Part shown: in pieces, positions 26,447-39,705 of the stretch | Position numbering within the stretch: position 1 is the stretch's first letter | How the letters are laid out: the number at the start of each line of letters is the position of its first letter | DNA from: Dipylidium caninum | Lineage: Eukaryota; Platyhelminthes; Cestoda; Cyclophyllidea; Dipylidiidae | Reading direction: 5' to 3' | DNA length: 64,000 bases | Assembly (NCBI GenBank): GCA_017562135.1 | Contig: QEYB01001046.1 | Coordinates: forward strand, 1,798,001 to 1,862,000 | Notes under the pieces: generated by a model | Told to the model about the DNA's origin: nothing | Database searches by the model: none | The model's input: only the letters and a program-made list of their open reading frames with translations | Program-made: the position numbers and the translations under genes

Positions 26447-27645
26447 ATGAACCTCTTTGGTAAACGCAAGACCCCTCAAGAACAACTAAGGGAAAATAAT
26501 AGAGCCCTTCAAAGAACCATGAGGGAGCTAGATCGCGAGAAACAGCGCCTTGAGAATGAACAAGTTAAGATTACCAATGATATTCGAAGGATGGCTAAAC
26601 AGAACCAAATGGAGACGGTAAAAATTATGGCAAAAGATCTGGTCCGAACCCGCACATATATTACTAAGTTGGTCAAGATGCGAGCAAATATTCAGGCCAT
26701 TTCCTTGAATATGCAAACACTAAAATCTACCGCTCAGATGTCGGAGTCGATGAAGCAGGTCACCCGCACACTGGTTCAAATGAATCGACAAATGAATTTG
26801 CCGGCACTCCAAAAGACTCTCCGGGAGTTTGAAAAGGAGTCATCAAAAATGGAAATGAAACAGGAAATGATCTCTGACGCTATGGATGATGTTTTCGACG
26901 CAGAGGGTGACGATGAAGCTACCGAGGCAGTAGTCCAGCAGGTATGTTCCCACCTTTTATTTTTGTTATTGCTTCAGCTGGTCTTTTGTGGCGACAATTA
27001 CTTTGTCCTTATGGGTTTTAGACATTTTTGGTAAAAGTTCTGTAAAAATCGCTAGTATTAAGTAACCTTGGGCAACCTTCTCTGTGTTCATGTTTTTGCC
27101 TACAGTTTTGGAACCTTGTTATTTTAAATTGGTTCTTCAGTTTTTTTTTATTTCCTGACCCATAGCGTTTTACTTGATAGTTTGTTAGAAAAGGAAAATT
27201 GTTCGAACAAATTACTCGAGTCAACTTCTATACATCTTCAGCCTTTTTGAATGTACAATATCTTTGACCTTTACTTCGACTGAAGAACTTTTGCTTCTCA
27301 GGCTATACTTTCTTACACCGTTTCATTAAATTTAAGCCATGCTATCCAAATATAAGTTGTTCTGTACACGGTTTTGGTTCCATAATCATCTGTAAGACTA
27401 CGTGTAATGTTGCGCTGCATTTCTTTCCCTAACACCCCATTTTCCTTGACTTGCAGGTTCTCGACGAGTTAGGTATTGAACTATCTGGTGGGCTGCACGG
27501 TCTGCCAACAATGGCTGGCGCCATTGGGGGTACAGAGGGCGTTGCTACTCATGGCGAAGCACTACCAGTCCCTGCCGGAGCCGATCCTTCTGCCTCTACA
27601 GAAACTGATGAGCTGGAAGCACGTCTCCGCAATCTCAAACGCTAA
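26447..27645 (+). CDS. CHMP2A: Charged multivesicular body protein 2a (ESCRT-III Vps2)
   Basis: ESCRT-III subunit that polymerises on endosomal, midbody and nuclear membranes and recruits VPS4 for scission. Exons 26447-26941 and 27457-27645 join in phase 0 to give 227 residues; human CHMP2A has 222. The N-terminus (NLFGKRKTPQEQLREN) and the basic helical hairpin with ELDREKQRLE and IMAKDLVRTR are typical. An acidic linker follows (about 146-158). The C-terminal helix carries the MIM1 motif DELEARLRNLKR, which binds the VPS4 MIT domain. VLDELGIEL after the junction matches CHMP2A rather than CHMP2B. The start ATG lies 2 nt after tttctcag. A poly(A) signal is present at 27779. No anomaly is seen. 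Confidence 0.95.
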
Positions 27646-27778
27646 ACCCCATTGCTTCTTTAATCTTTTGTAAATTTGAATTGCCGTTGTACTCCTCACA
27701 ACTACGCGCTCCCGCCCTTGCTTTCACTTATGACCACCACACTCTAATGTTTATTTTCAGCAAATTATCTTTTTTAGA

Positions 27779-27784
27779 AATAAA
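27779..27784 (+). promoter_or_regulatory. Poly(A) signal AATAAA for CHMP2A
   Basis: Canonical hexamer 134 nt after the CHMP2A stop, preceded by a T-rich stretch. It fits a short 3' UTR. Confidence 0.8.
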
Positions 27785-28999
27785 CTCGATTTCCACCTTT
27801 CATGTAGGTTATGTTATTAGAAGCAGCCTGAGTACTTAATGCTTGATTTTTCTTGGAGTTCCTCCTCCATTTCGATTATGATCGCGCCCGGCCTGTTGTC
27901 TTCTGTTTCGGTGAGCAAAAGAAGCACAATTGAAATAGTTTTAGATGCCTGAGACTGAATTTGCGGGTAGGAATGATAAGCTTTGGGGTTGATACCGTCT
28001 GGTAGAGACAACCTAGACAGGTCGTGTCGATAACTGCCTTGATACTTCACTTTACGAACTTAGTAGGTAGGGAAATTTGTTGGAGTTGGAAGTATTCATA
28101 AGCGGGTGCGACATTGTGGAACGTGCTTTTAGTGTATTTAAGAAGGATTTACTTTGATTTAATATCCGCCAATTTCACTTTCGGTCGGGTGCTCACAATT
28201 AGGCCTCCACACGTCATCAGCGGTGAGTGGTCTTTAGGGGAACTATGTAACCAACAACCGCGCACCGCTGCTGCGGGCTCTAGTGAAACACCGCCAGAAC
28301 CCAGGCGCCTTACTCTAACATCGGTGAGGCTTTCACGTGATAACCTCGAAGACATGCACTCTCCTGCCCTATGGGCAACATTCACTCACTCCCTGGCGTG
28401 GCCTGAGTAGTGCCGACATAGACGACCGCGAGACTGGATGCAAAGAGCTACCCTACCTATAGGATGAGCGCACCTATATGACGCGAAATCAACGAAATTC
28501 TTAGAGCACTCCCATGTGACCGCATTTTGACGAGTTTTCCACCCACAGAGCACTGCGTTGGTGTGCTGTGAGTCGATTTCAAACGCCTTGTGACAATATC
28601 ACCTTATTTTAGCTTAGTCTGACGGGTCCCTGTGTAAAATCGCATTAAGTAGCGCAAGGAAAATCGACTTTGCCCCATTGACCAATGTCTACCGTCACAA
28701 AAGAAGAATTCACCTTCTTTGCTCGCCAACCAATTTGCAGTAAGAACACAAAATCGTCTAGTTACACAATAACTGAGCATTATTTTCCCGACAGAATAGG
28801 GGAGAATGGAAGAGACGCGAATGATATAGCTCCCTACACAAATGAGTCGGTTAAATATATGGGAAAAGTGAGTGAATAGTATCGGGAAGGAAGGGGAAAG
28901 AGAGAGAGAAAAAAGTTTCTCCGAGGTATCACAGAGCTAGTTAGGCAGAAGTGCCAGAATAAAGTTCTACATACGCGTATATACACTCGAACACAATGG
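27785..28999. other. Spacer between convergent CHMP2A and IQSEC
   Basis: About 1.2 kb containing the IQSEC 3' UTR on the minus strand. No clear minus-strand AATAAA was seen close to the IQSEC stop. A 77-codon minus-strand frame at 27817-28050 starts with GTG and matches nothing I recognise. Confidence 0.5.
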
Positions 29000-31900
29000 T
29001 TAGTGAGATTGTTCGTGTGAGCGGTAGGCATAGGTCTTCGACCGCTGCGGGGCTGGCAAGTGCTCCTGGTGTTGGCGATTGTGGCTGTGGTGGCAGTTTG
29101 GAACACTAACACCGCCGCCACGAGAAGAGGCGAAGAAGACGCCTGAGGGAGATACGGTACCTAGGTGAGGCTGGTAGCAGCCACTTCGGTGACATGGATG
29201 GGCCAATTGAGCCACCGCTCCCGGAGGGAGGCCATAGGCACCAGCGACTGTCGCAGAGACGGGAATGATGATGTCCGACGGCTTCGGGGCAGGAGACTGC
29301 TTACAGAGCACATCGTCGAGGCGAATTCGGTCCATCTCCGTCGTTTCCAAAATGCATTCCTTTCAAAAAAAACACCAATTGTTACATAACTATGTTCTTG
29401 TGACTTACTTCCCACATCGACTTTCCAATGGCACGACACAAAACGACTTTTGTGACGGCCAATCGTTAAATGCACAAACGATTCTTCAGACCAGTTTATT
29501 ATTTAACTACGTAACCATTCTATGATACCGGGACGAAGCCAAAACCCTGGTGGAATGGACGTTACTGCAGTGTCGCTTAGAGTGCTTCCAGATTTGCTTA
29601 CTTACTCTTGAGGCTTGCGTAACTGACTCCCCGCTTATGGAAGCTGGTGCAAAAACCAACATTTTTACTGTTCAATGTCTAAAATGCTTTTCCGAGGCGA
29701 AGACTGCTCCCCACATCATTTACTCAAGGAACTAGAAAAAACAGGTTTCAACGAGCCAATAGTAAATAATCGAGCGGGCCGGCGATTCGGGGATAAACTC
29801 TGAGAATGATGCCTCAACACTGATAAGATCTTAATTATGCGTAACATGCAGTCACCAAATCCCTACAAAATTTTTGTAGTTGAATTTCCGATAACTCTCT
29901 TCATATAACACCACTTGTCAGGTATAAGGGAATGGTCCCGTCTCAGAAGATTTCCCAGACACCGGGTTTCAAGACCGTGGACAGGTGTATTAGATTGATC
30001 ATGAGTTGTATTTACGTTATCAGGTTACATAGGAAAGTCTCCTAGGCCGTGTAACATTGAGAACTACCTTCCGAAATCCCTCAATTATACTTCACAGAAA
30101 AGGAACGCAGGCACCACCACGGCTCCAGTATACAACGGCATATTACAAACTATTCAAAGCAAATGCTCAAAAAAGGGGCGCTGAAAGTGGTTCCACAAAA
30201 TAATAAGCATAGCACATCACAACATTGACACTGTTACTCAACTATGAAGGAACGTGCGAAGACGTTGACAAATAGGCCCGCAAGAACGAAATGTGGTAGC
30301 AATGGGAGGGGACGCGATTTGGTCTCGAATAAAGCATAAGAGCACGAAGCGCCAACAGACCTGAATATCTTCCAATAACCGTAGTTTGTCGGAATGCGTT
30401 TTGGCGTTGAAACTAATGACCGGGGTGCCACGAGATGCCTCACTGACCGCCTTTTGATTGCCGGCACGTTTTGCCGACGACGAAGAAGACCCCTTCTTCT
30501 TTTCCTCCGCATCAACGGTTGGAGCGGTTCCAGACTGGTCCAAATGGTAAAGCGAAAAGCCATTCTCGTAGTGGGGTGTCTCGAAAGTGGTCACTCGGAT
30601 ACCCAGCAGAGTGATGCAAGCGCGCACCTGATAGGTGGCGGGGGGAGCGTCGACAGAGGAGGACTCCTTTCGGCGTTTCCGGATCGCCTTTGTCACGAGG
30701 AGAAGGTCATTGAATAGAAAAACGTCGCGTTGGTGTGGCCCACTGCGGTCGCGTTTCGTCTTGTCGGGAACCTACAAATGCATCGCAAATTGGTCTCTAC
30801 TCACAAACTGCCAGTAGACGTGGCGAGGGTAGAAACTAAATTCTCACGAGGCCACCATGTCGGGCAGGCCGGAGAACAGGAAAATTGAGGAGCAGTTACA
30901 CTTTCTTAAGCTTTCAAAACTCTAAATTATACGCACTTTGACGTGCAACAGAGCTCTACACAGAGAAACGTTACTCTCGGTTAGAGCACAGCGAAGCGGC
31001 ATAGCTTTTTCCGCAAGAAAGTGGCACAATTGTGACCTCGGATTTCCACAGAAATCCACTCTCAATTTCAGGCTCCCAAGCTTGGATAATGGCAATTTTA
31101 GTCCCAGAATGCTACAGAGGCACACTTTGCATCGGAAAGCTGCGGGTTTAGCGCGAAACAGCTCAAGCTCATGAGTATAGAGAAAAACACTCCATTTGAT
31201 GTGTCATTATAATTTCTCAATTCAACGAAAAGAGAAAACAAATTTTCTGCGACAAACCCCCCGTCCTGCCAGTTGCGATGGCACGAGAGTCAGTGCACAG
31301 CTTGTGCCTCAGTCGTGGAAGGCAGATCGGAATAGTCGTGTGCGCCAAACGTAAGTAAAACCGGTGTGGTATGTTTCAAGTGTACAAAACCACACGAGAA
31401 ACGGTTATGGGGCAACTTCACTGTCCTCGCGTCTACATCAACGATGCACCAAAGCCACGATTCGGCGGGAGTTTCTGCCTATTGGCGCGGGGCCTCTCGT
31501 GAATATAAATAGCCGTGTGCGATTAAACCTTCGACAATTACCTGGTCGTGCCAAGTTTGGTATAAAAAATATAGGTAGTTTAATGCCTCTTCCTGTTGAG
31601 TGCAGACATTGTTTCAAATGACCACCACGGATGGGTGGGATCGCAAAAAGTCGGCAACAAAAGGCCTACATAAACTAAAAGTTAAGTCCTTATAAAGTGG
31701 TTGCAGTCCAAGTTCAAGAAACCAAAATACTTGGTAAAAAAGGGATCATCTGGTCTTTGAATGTGATGGACCCGCGGAGAAAGTTAATTAATCCCAAAGA
31801 AGCAGTCTAGTCAGACGAAAGATCCCTCGCCCTAGCCCAAGACTACCTCACTATCATCTGTGGCAGTGAAGGGGAAACGCTTCAACAATGCATATTCAAA

Positions 31901-34900
31901 ATCTGTATCTGCCACTGAGACAGACGTCTCAAGGTCAAGCGCACTGCTTTTAACGAGTAAGGGAAGGCAAAGAATGGAAGAGGCGCGTTTCACAGATTCC
32001 GCTGATGTACCTTATTCCCCTGCAGCCATCCAACTCTCCCTTGCCACACCAACCCAACAGGAGGCACAGACCAGTCTGTTTTATCCTCCACTGTCCCGCA
32101 ACAATCTTTACCGAGGTTGACAACCACGACCACACCGGCGGGTCACGTTGTCCTCACTTCCAGTTTCAATAAGAGGAAACGAGAGCTTGTCTTCTCCCTC
32201 AACAGTGATATCCACCCACAACTAATCGGGGCGGTTGGGGAGGCGTTGCCAGCACTATGGCGACACCTGGGCATCGTGTCCCGCTCTCGGGTTTCACGAC
32301 CTCGTTCAAAATCAGAACAAACGACACGCTGGAGAGATCACTTCGGACACACAGGTGACTTCGAACGGCGCAGTTGCGACGTTGTAGAAACAGCGGCGAG
32401 CTCCTTATCAGGTCGGCAAACCGCCACTGACGCCGCGATGCCACGGCCGAGGCGAGCGTATACTAGACTATCCTGGAGGTGGGAACAGACCGGCAAGCGC
32501 GCGTAGAGATCGTATATGTCTGAAAATAAATTAACTCGAGGGAAATCGTGTCGGTGGTTCCCAGTAATCTACGATCAGATCGCTCCAAAACACAAAAAAG
32601 TGGCCTCACACCAAGTTGACCCACATATTCATATGGACCGCTTTCACGGGGTAAAATCAGTGGTGTTGGGGAAAAAAGGTAGAAAGAGGATGATGAGAAC
32701 ATACCTCGTAGAGGCGGCAATAGCAGACGAGGCGACGCTGAGGGAGGACAAGGTTGGTCGGTCGCAGAGGTCCGGTGAGGAGGCGATGAACGCGGCGCAC
32801 CTGGTCCGTGTGGTCGGGCGTCACGGCCATCTCCCCCGCCTGCATCCGGTCGAATATTGCCAGCAAGAGATTCCTGTCCAAGTCCTCGCCTGTCCACAAA
32901 AAAAGACCAACAAATAAGACAAGTGGCATTTGATTGTCGCTTTTCCCCTATTAGGCTCCCGAGAGCATTTGCATTAACACTCGCTTCTTAACTTTGTTCG
33001 GAATCGTATACCTTAGGCAGTGAATCACTGGAGTGTCACACTTATCTCCCACTATGCAGGTAATGCCTCGACATTTTCACCGAAGAATGATCCATCAGTT
33101 ACGGTTAAGACGCGCCCGACAGCCTATTTTGATTCAACTTCGTTGATGCCCAAAGGCGCTGTACGCGATATCTTCTTGGCTGAGTTGTCAACTGATCCCG
33201 AGAGAGCGCCTCCACACTATTCGGTTAGGCCACCCTTAAAGCAAGAATTTGAGCTGTAGGGACCACCATCGCCTAGTGGATGGGCCTGAAATAATACATA
33301 GGATACTTGATTGTGAGGCAAGATTTGGCCGAGTTTGGATGTCTTTTCGATTATGAGCAAAACCTCGCCCACCTCTACCACCCACCCTGCCATTCTGCCC
33401 CGGTCATTCGTTGGATTTACTCCGGCTCAACAGAGAAGAGGATTTTTTTAAGTGGAACTACTCGCCACCGAGGCGAATGTTTTTGTAACTCAGCACATTC
33501 AAACACTTATATACGCCTCTTTCACACAATCTCATCGCAGGTCGAACGAGCGCCACGCAGGCCATGAAGTCTCCTACCGGCGAGACACCGCTCTGTACCG
33601 CCATCGACGAGTTTCCACAGACAGTAAAAGACAACCGTGAGGAAACACTCCCAATTTTGTAAAGCACGAGTATAAAAGAAAAGTAGCCTTTTGTGATGAA
33701 AGATCCCATCCTTTCTCTTGTCCTGGATTTCTCACGCCTCGTAAAGCCAGGCCAAAGTCTGTCGGCACTCCTGTGGTGGGGAAAACGCACCCCATTTTCA
33801 GCATCCTTATCGCTGGATTGAAAGTATGAACGTGTCCTCAACTCGCGGAGACAGAAGGGGAAAGTCGCCGATGCGCCCTATGAGGTCTATTGCAAGTTCT
33901 TCACTACCCTCGCGCACTCCTTCAATTCTAGCAAATCTCCGAGAAAACACAACGACTGTGCACATTTTTCTAAATACAGTCCCCACGGAGTTGTTATCCT
34001 GCTCTCGAAGTACTCCCAACCATAATACCATTCGTCTACGGCGAACGAAGTCACAACGCCAAATGGTCTGCCCACTTTCGTCCAACCACAACACGTCGGC
34101 AGGCATTTTCATAACCAGAGGAATGGTGTTCCCTTGGCCACTGGAAAGCGGTGAAATGGCCCCGCTACGAGCAGAGATTCTACGGCTCGATGGGAGACTC
34201 ACGACTAAACAAGATGTCTAACTTTTTAACCACCTCGGACGACCGTTTGTCACTTTCCGACAAAGTTGCTGTGACCACGAAGAGGTCTCATGTTGTGTTT
34301 AAGCCAAAACTGACGCAACTGAGAAAACTGTAAAAGGATGACGTCGTCTGCCAGAATGACCTTATCGATTGGCCGTTAAATCTGGCCAACCACCTGTCGC
34401 GATGGTGGTGGTGGCAACGACAGCCACATGGCTAATTCGGTGTCCCCCCGTCCCCTTTCCCCCCGGCAACCAGGCAGTCTGGGTCAGCAAGGCCGTTAAA
34501 TTCAACCGCCTCATGCAAAACATCCTCTCCCCGTCCTGCCTGTAGGTTGAAAGGGGTGGAGAGGAAAGGAGAGAACCAACACAAAATTATCTGGAGAGGT
34601 GGGTTCCACCTGTAGGAATTTAGTGAGCAAAAATCGAGGGAATCACACGATCATCTGCGATCCAGTGTGAGATTAAAGAATGCAGATCTTTCAATCCGTG
34701 GACCACCATTAGTCCACCAGGCATGTACTTCAAAAATGAAAGTGGATATAGACTCGTGTGGCCTTTGAAGATCTCAAAAACAGATTATGAACATACGAAC
34801 ATCTCCTGACCCGGCTAATCACACTCCGAGGGGAGGCACCGTGACAGTTGTGCCGTATTTTTTCGTCATTTTCAGGAACAAAGAGTAAGCCGCCAAATCT

Positions 34901-37900
34901 TCGCTTCTGTGGCTTTTCGACAAAAGTCTGTGGCACTAAAAGGTGTATGCGGAATTTCGACACCTGACCTCGACCTCTATCTCCTAGACAAATAGGGGGA
35001 AAATTTGCGGACAAAGTTTCAAGTCCACGTGCCGACAGGAGGGAGAGAGAGAACAACCTCGTTCCCCAAGAGAATGCATTGACATCCGAGAGGTGACATG
35101 AATTTGCCTCTCCCATCAAATGACTTAGATTTTGGGCGATGGTCTCCACGATATGTACATTGCAAAAATGCGAACATTTCCCAATGCTGTGGCGTCCTTT
35201 GGATGGCCAGGAATTCTAAATAATTCGCCGTGTACCATTCACCATAACTATACAGGAGGCTCTCTAAACTGGTCCTCTCCCGCCGAGAGTCTTCTATGAC
35301 ACCGTAAATGGGAATATCAGGTTTTAACTTTCAGGGCGTAAAGTGCGATAGGAGGATGGGACGGAGAGGCTGAAAGCAAACCACACCGAAATCGTGTCGA
35401 TTGACAAAGTATGTACCACCATGGATCAACAATGAAAAAGCCTATTTTACCATTCGAGGTTGAAATTTTTGGCTTTTACTGAACGCCGAAGAAGTAGACT
35501 ACACAAAGGATTAATGACATTCTCCCAGGTTCGCAGCTCCCGGGGACGAGAGACTGAACCACAAACAACTAAACGATTGGGGCTAATGTGTGGGAATGCT
35601 ATAGTTGTTAGCGCCATTAGACCGACCACAGCTAAACAACTAGGCGAATGGCAGATGAACAAACTTCCCACAGAGGCGAGGGTGAGGAATGTGGCTGTAA
35701 GGGTACCAGACGCTTGCAGAAAGTCGTCTTCTTTGATCGTTGGCGAGGAAGTTCGGGAGTTTGAAAGGGGAAGTCTACTAGGGGTAAAAAAATAATGCAT
35801 GTCGCTTGCACCAGTTAACATTCGCCACACCATTAGTTATCCCAGAAATTATAACTGCTCGTCAGGTTCAGCGAAATTTCCGCAAAAAATGTTCCCCTTC
35901 CCTGTACTCTATGCGAGTACATCGATGCATTTTGGTGAGTTCAGAAGCAAGTCTAGCGCTTCATGACGTTAGTTGATGGGCTTAAAAGCCATCACAACGC
36001 TCGGGCTTCCTGAAGACACCACAATCGTCCATCCGTTGCAGAGAAGAAAATCAGGCTTTGCTGAATTAGCCTTCTTTTTGATCTCTACAGACGAGAGACG
36101 ACGTAACTAGAGCGCATCTTTGTCCCTTTCGACACGTGGTCCGTAAAAAGACCGACTAATTGTGGGAGTTCAGATGGCTGGGAGTTGAGAGGCTCAATTG
36201 GCCAAAGAGGCCTGTTTTTTAACTATAGGTGATGAAGGGTCGAACTAGAAACTGCGTTTTCTGTTTTAATAACTGTACCTGACAGCTGCCATTTAAAGCC
36301 AATCCTCTTTCATTAGACTCTCCATGTAGCTGCTCCGGCCTGAAGTAGTTAGACGAATTTGGCAATCCACGAAGAAAGGGGCCTATGCCTACCACTTAAA
36401 GCCATTCACCTAGCTCGAAAATACAGAGAGAAATACCGACTTCACTGTTTTCGGCTACAGCTTTAATAGGATTTTGCCCCCCTTTTTTGACGACACTGCG
36501 AATTGCATACGACGAAAGAGAGAGGAGAGAAAGGGAGAGAGAGAGAGAGAGAGAGAGAACACACCATCATCAATGCCACGAAGGTTGTTCACAAAATCCT
36601 CCCTGGTCATTTTGGAGTCCGGACGCACATTGGGGCTGTACATGTCAGTGTGAAGCATGATGATAGCGTAGGCGAGGATCATCACTGACTCGGGGTTGCG
36701 AAACTGAGCCTTCACACGCGCTGAGTTCTGCTCCACGTAGGCCGACTGGAAGGCCGTCATGAGGTGCACTATTTTCTGAGACTCGCCCTTCAGCCCGCAC
36801 CAAAAGACCGGTAATGATTAAACCATAAAAAAATAAGACAATAGGCGAGAAGACAGACACGTACGGGAGTGCGAAACTGTGACATCATTAGCCTCAACGC
36901 CTCGTCTATTTCCTTCTCCCGAAAGTCCATTTGTCTAATGAATTGGCTAAAAGAGGAGGGTAGACAAGATCAGAGAAAGCCCGGTGTTTATTACCATCAC
37001 CTCCACCGGCCAGACAGGTCGGTGCGTGCACTCGGCGAGCGCTCAGAGGTGATAGTTTGTTGGACGTCGTTAATGTAAACACACGACACCACGAGGTGTC
37101 TGCGCCTGGGAACACACCAGACATTTGACATCACCTCAACCAAACACTAATTTTGCGAGAAAACGGGGTTAATTAAAGCCTAAGCGAGAGGGATCTCCTC
37201 TGCTCCTAACCAGACTTCCAGCCTCCGTGTCACCGTTGTAAGAGGAAATGTGCCACGAGTGGAATATTAGTGAGCATCGCCTGAGTGCGTGTCTACAGTG
37301 CGGACGCAAAAAGTGTTTCCACGAGTCCGAACACGAAATCCTAAGCGCGGGGTGATAACTAGTGAGATTTGCGCAGGCGGCTAATGGGACCAGCAGACTC
37401 GACGTCGGGGCGGGTGTTGGTCCCTTCCGTGAACAGCTGCGAACAGGCGAAACCATGCTTCATAAAAGAGGCAAATTTCCGCCTACAGAAGTTTTATTGT
37501 GGACCAATCTGATGCAGCAAACAGCGCATGTGCAGCCGAGAGCGCGACCTCGCCTTAGCCGTTTCGCCGCCCGGGCCGGCACTCACCGGAGGCCGAGCGC
37601 CAGAAGTGGGATACTTTGTCGCCTACTGAAAGTGTGCATTTCGCAAAATTGGGGGCGTTAGGGATATTCTGAACCTGTGTTTTGTGACTTCGCGACTCAA
37701 CTAACCAATCTAGGATGTAATTTAGAGGAATTAATAATACAAGGCCGATCATAACTGCAGTAGGCATGCAACATTATCCCCAATGGCGGCAATCCCATTG
37801 TATTATTCCAGGCAAGTAATACATGCCTCATTTGACCTCTTTCAACTACTCACCTCATCCCCAACACTTTTTACATTTCAGCCAGCGCGAAAATGACGTG

Positions 37901-39705
37901 AAATATTCAAGAGGCGTCTTGGGGTTTGGCCACCAAATTGATGTGAGCATATGTGCTCCGGGGGAAATGTGGACACAGCTACTTACCGCGCCGTAGCGAC
38001 ACAGAGGTCGTGTTTCATCTCCCCCAGGTACTCCCCAATCGCGGTACGGGCCAGTCCTCTGCGGACGTGCAAAAAGCGCGCAATCTGGCGTGGAGAGGCC
38101 TCGAGAAATCGAAACCTAATCAGCATGTCCATTCCCTTCACCGGCGACCTTGGATAAGGGCATAATAATAAAGACTCGGCATTTTCGTCTTTAGGGACAA
38201 ATAGGGGAGTCGGACGATACTCACTTATTGAAGTAATTCAAGCACACCCGATAGAGTCTTTTTCGGCATCTATCCGCAATCGCTGCATTAGGCGCCGCTG
38301 TGGTAACAGCGGTTCTCGAACTTACTGGCACCAAGTTGGAAGCCTGAGTGGCAGAGGCGGAGTGGTGATGCAACTGCACGAGAACCGGGGAGTTCCGCAG
38401 CCCTCCGCCACTACCCTCTCTGCGGATCGGCGCCACGACTATGGGCTGACGCGACGGCGGGGAAACAACCAGGGTTGTTGCTGGTTGCTCCGCGTAGGCG
38501 AGGGTATACATCTTCCCGTCGGGAGTGCACCACACTGGTGCTTGAACGGAATTTGAACCCGTGCTGGAACGACGGACCAGCACTGCAGTTGCTGTCGATG
38601 GTTGTGTCAAATATCGCTGCTGTTGTTGCTGCTGGGGCTGCTGTTGGTGGGGCGCCAGGTTAATATAATGTTGATCAGATCTCACAGGAACAGCTACATA
38701 GAGTTGCTGCGGCTGTTGATGAACACGCTGATCCTCACCCCTGTCCATGACGTAGTAAACGAGCGATGGCTGAGTTTGAAGCTCAGAAGACTGTCTTGTG
38801 ATTGGCACGTTGACCGGGACATTTTCGGTAGGCAGAGAACCGGAGGAACAAGAATCAGGGGAAGAGACGAAGCCAGAAGTGGAACCAGTCCCCATTCCAG
38901 GGCTGGAAGACGGTGGCAGATGGTGGCTCTTTTGTGCGGTCAGATTGGAACACGAATGAGACGAAACTTCTCCCGACTCAGGTGACTGAGTTGACGCTGA
39001 TGGAGCAGACGATCGACTGCTTTTTCCTTCTACTGTTAAGTCCGGAATGGAGCCTCCGCCCGGACTCTCGGCAGCCTCACTCTCCCAATCCATGTAGGCA
39101 CGGTCAATCACAAGGTCCTCCATGCTCGCCAAATGTTGTGCTTCCCGCTGGTCTTCGGGGTAGTAGCTGTTTAATCCACTAGCGAGTCGAGTCGTCAAAC
39201 GCCGATCTGACCTCAACTGGGCGTATTGAGCGCGCATACGATACTCCCTGTATTTGCGCTGGATTATACGGGCAGCACGCTGGGCTCGAAGTCTCCCGCC
39301 ATAGTAACGTTCCATGAGGTCCACCTCCTTTGCACGTAGATCATCCGATAGTTCGTATGTAGAAGTGTTTATAATTCCTGGCCTGATTGTGGACCCTCGG
39401 TGGGAGTCAGAATGGTTTCTGGGGTGGAGAGTGAGAGCGCGAAACTGATCAGCGAGACCGACAGACTTAGTTGCGGACTGTTGCTGCGAAACATCTATTC
39501 GGGGGGCGACGGCACTGCCAGAACGAGAACTACTATAACCCTGAAGCCGCTGAGGAGCTTGTTGCCATCTGGAGAGATGAGGAGGGTCGTAGGGGAGATT
39601 GGACATCGGAGGAGGGATGGCGATCAACGAAGGCTCGATGTTCACATGTTCAGTGCTCAGGGAGAGAGCTCGGTTCGAACCGAATGTAGAACGGCCGGTG
39701 TGCAT
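29000..39705 (-). CDS. IQSEC: IQ-motif and Sec7-domain Arf guanine-nucleotide exchange factor (BRAG/Schizo)
   Basis: Exchanges GDP for GTP on Arf GTPases (Arf6 in vertebrates) at the plasma membrane and synapses. Exons: 39705-38225, 38148-37987, 36946-36865, 36787-36565, 32889-32705, 30771-30361, 29359-29000, totalling 2,904 nt and 967 residues with all phases consistent. The sequence YELSDDLRAKEV precedes the IQ motif (AARIIQRKYREYRMRA, about 144-159), as in vertebrate IQSECs. Ser/Pro-rich sequence and a poly-Gln tract follow. The Sec7 domain spans about 484-672, with FLHVRRGLARTAIGEYLGE and the motif GESQKI, whose Glu577 matches the catalytic glutamic finger. The PH domain spans about 698-868 (RRLVCYCRLYEV, RDVFLFNDLLLVTK, and the helix LLEDIQECILETTEMDRIRL). 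The tail is His/Ser/Gly-rich. Introns are 76, 1040, 77, 3675, 1933 and 1001 nt. An AG at 39715-39716 lies 9 nt before the ATG, and the frame stays open upstream of it, so further 5' coding exons are possible. The N-terminal coiled coil of vertebrate IQSECs was not found. Confidence 0.92.
32890..36564 (-). other. Large IQSEC intron (3.7 kb)
   Basis: This intron lies between the exon ending in the Sec7 segment GIDDG and the one starting GEDLDRN. Open frames of up to about 140 codons exist on both strands (for example 34730-35149 minus and 35447-35833 minus). They are the size expected by chance and have no recognisable family features, so I see no nested gene. Confidence 0.6.
36535..36558. repeat. 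(GA)12 microsatellite next to an IQSEC 5' splice site
   Basis: 24 nt of pure GA on the plus strand, inside a longer purine-rich tract from 36516. On the gene's strand it is a CT run starting 6 nt after the donor GT of the 3,675-nt IQSEC intron. Confidence 0.95.

Noticed and set aside
27817..28050. 77-codon minus-strand frame after CHMP2A
   Set aside because: GTG start, no known family, no poly(A) signal; within chance.
34730..35149. 139-codon minus-strand frame within an IQSEC intron
   Set aside because: Length within chance expectation, no recognised motif, no splice or poly(A) context.
39671..39681. GGTTCGAACC tRNA B-box-like motif
   Set aside because: Lies inside the IQSEC first coding exon; no A box or foldable cloverleaf around it.
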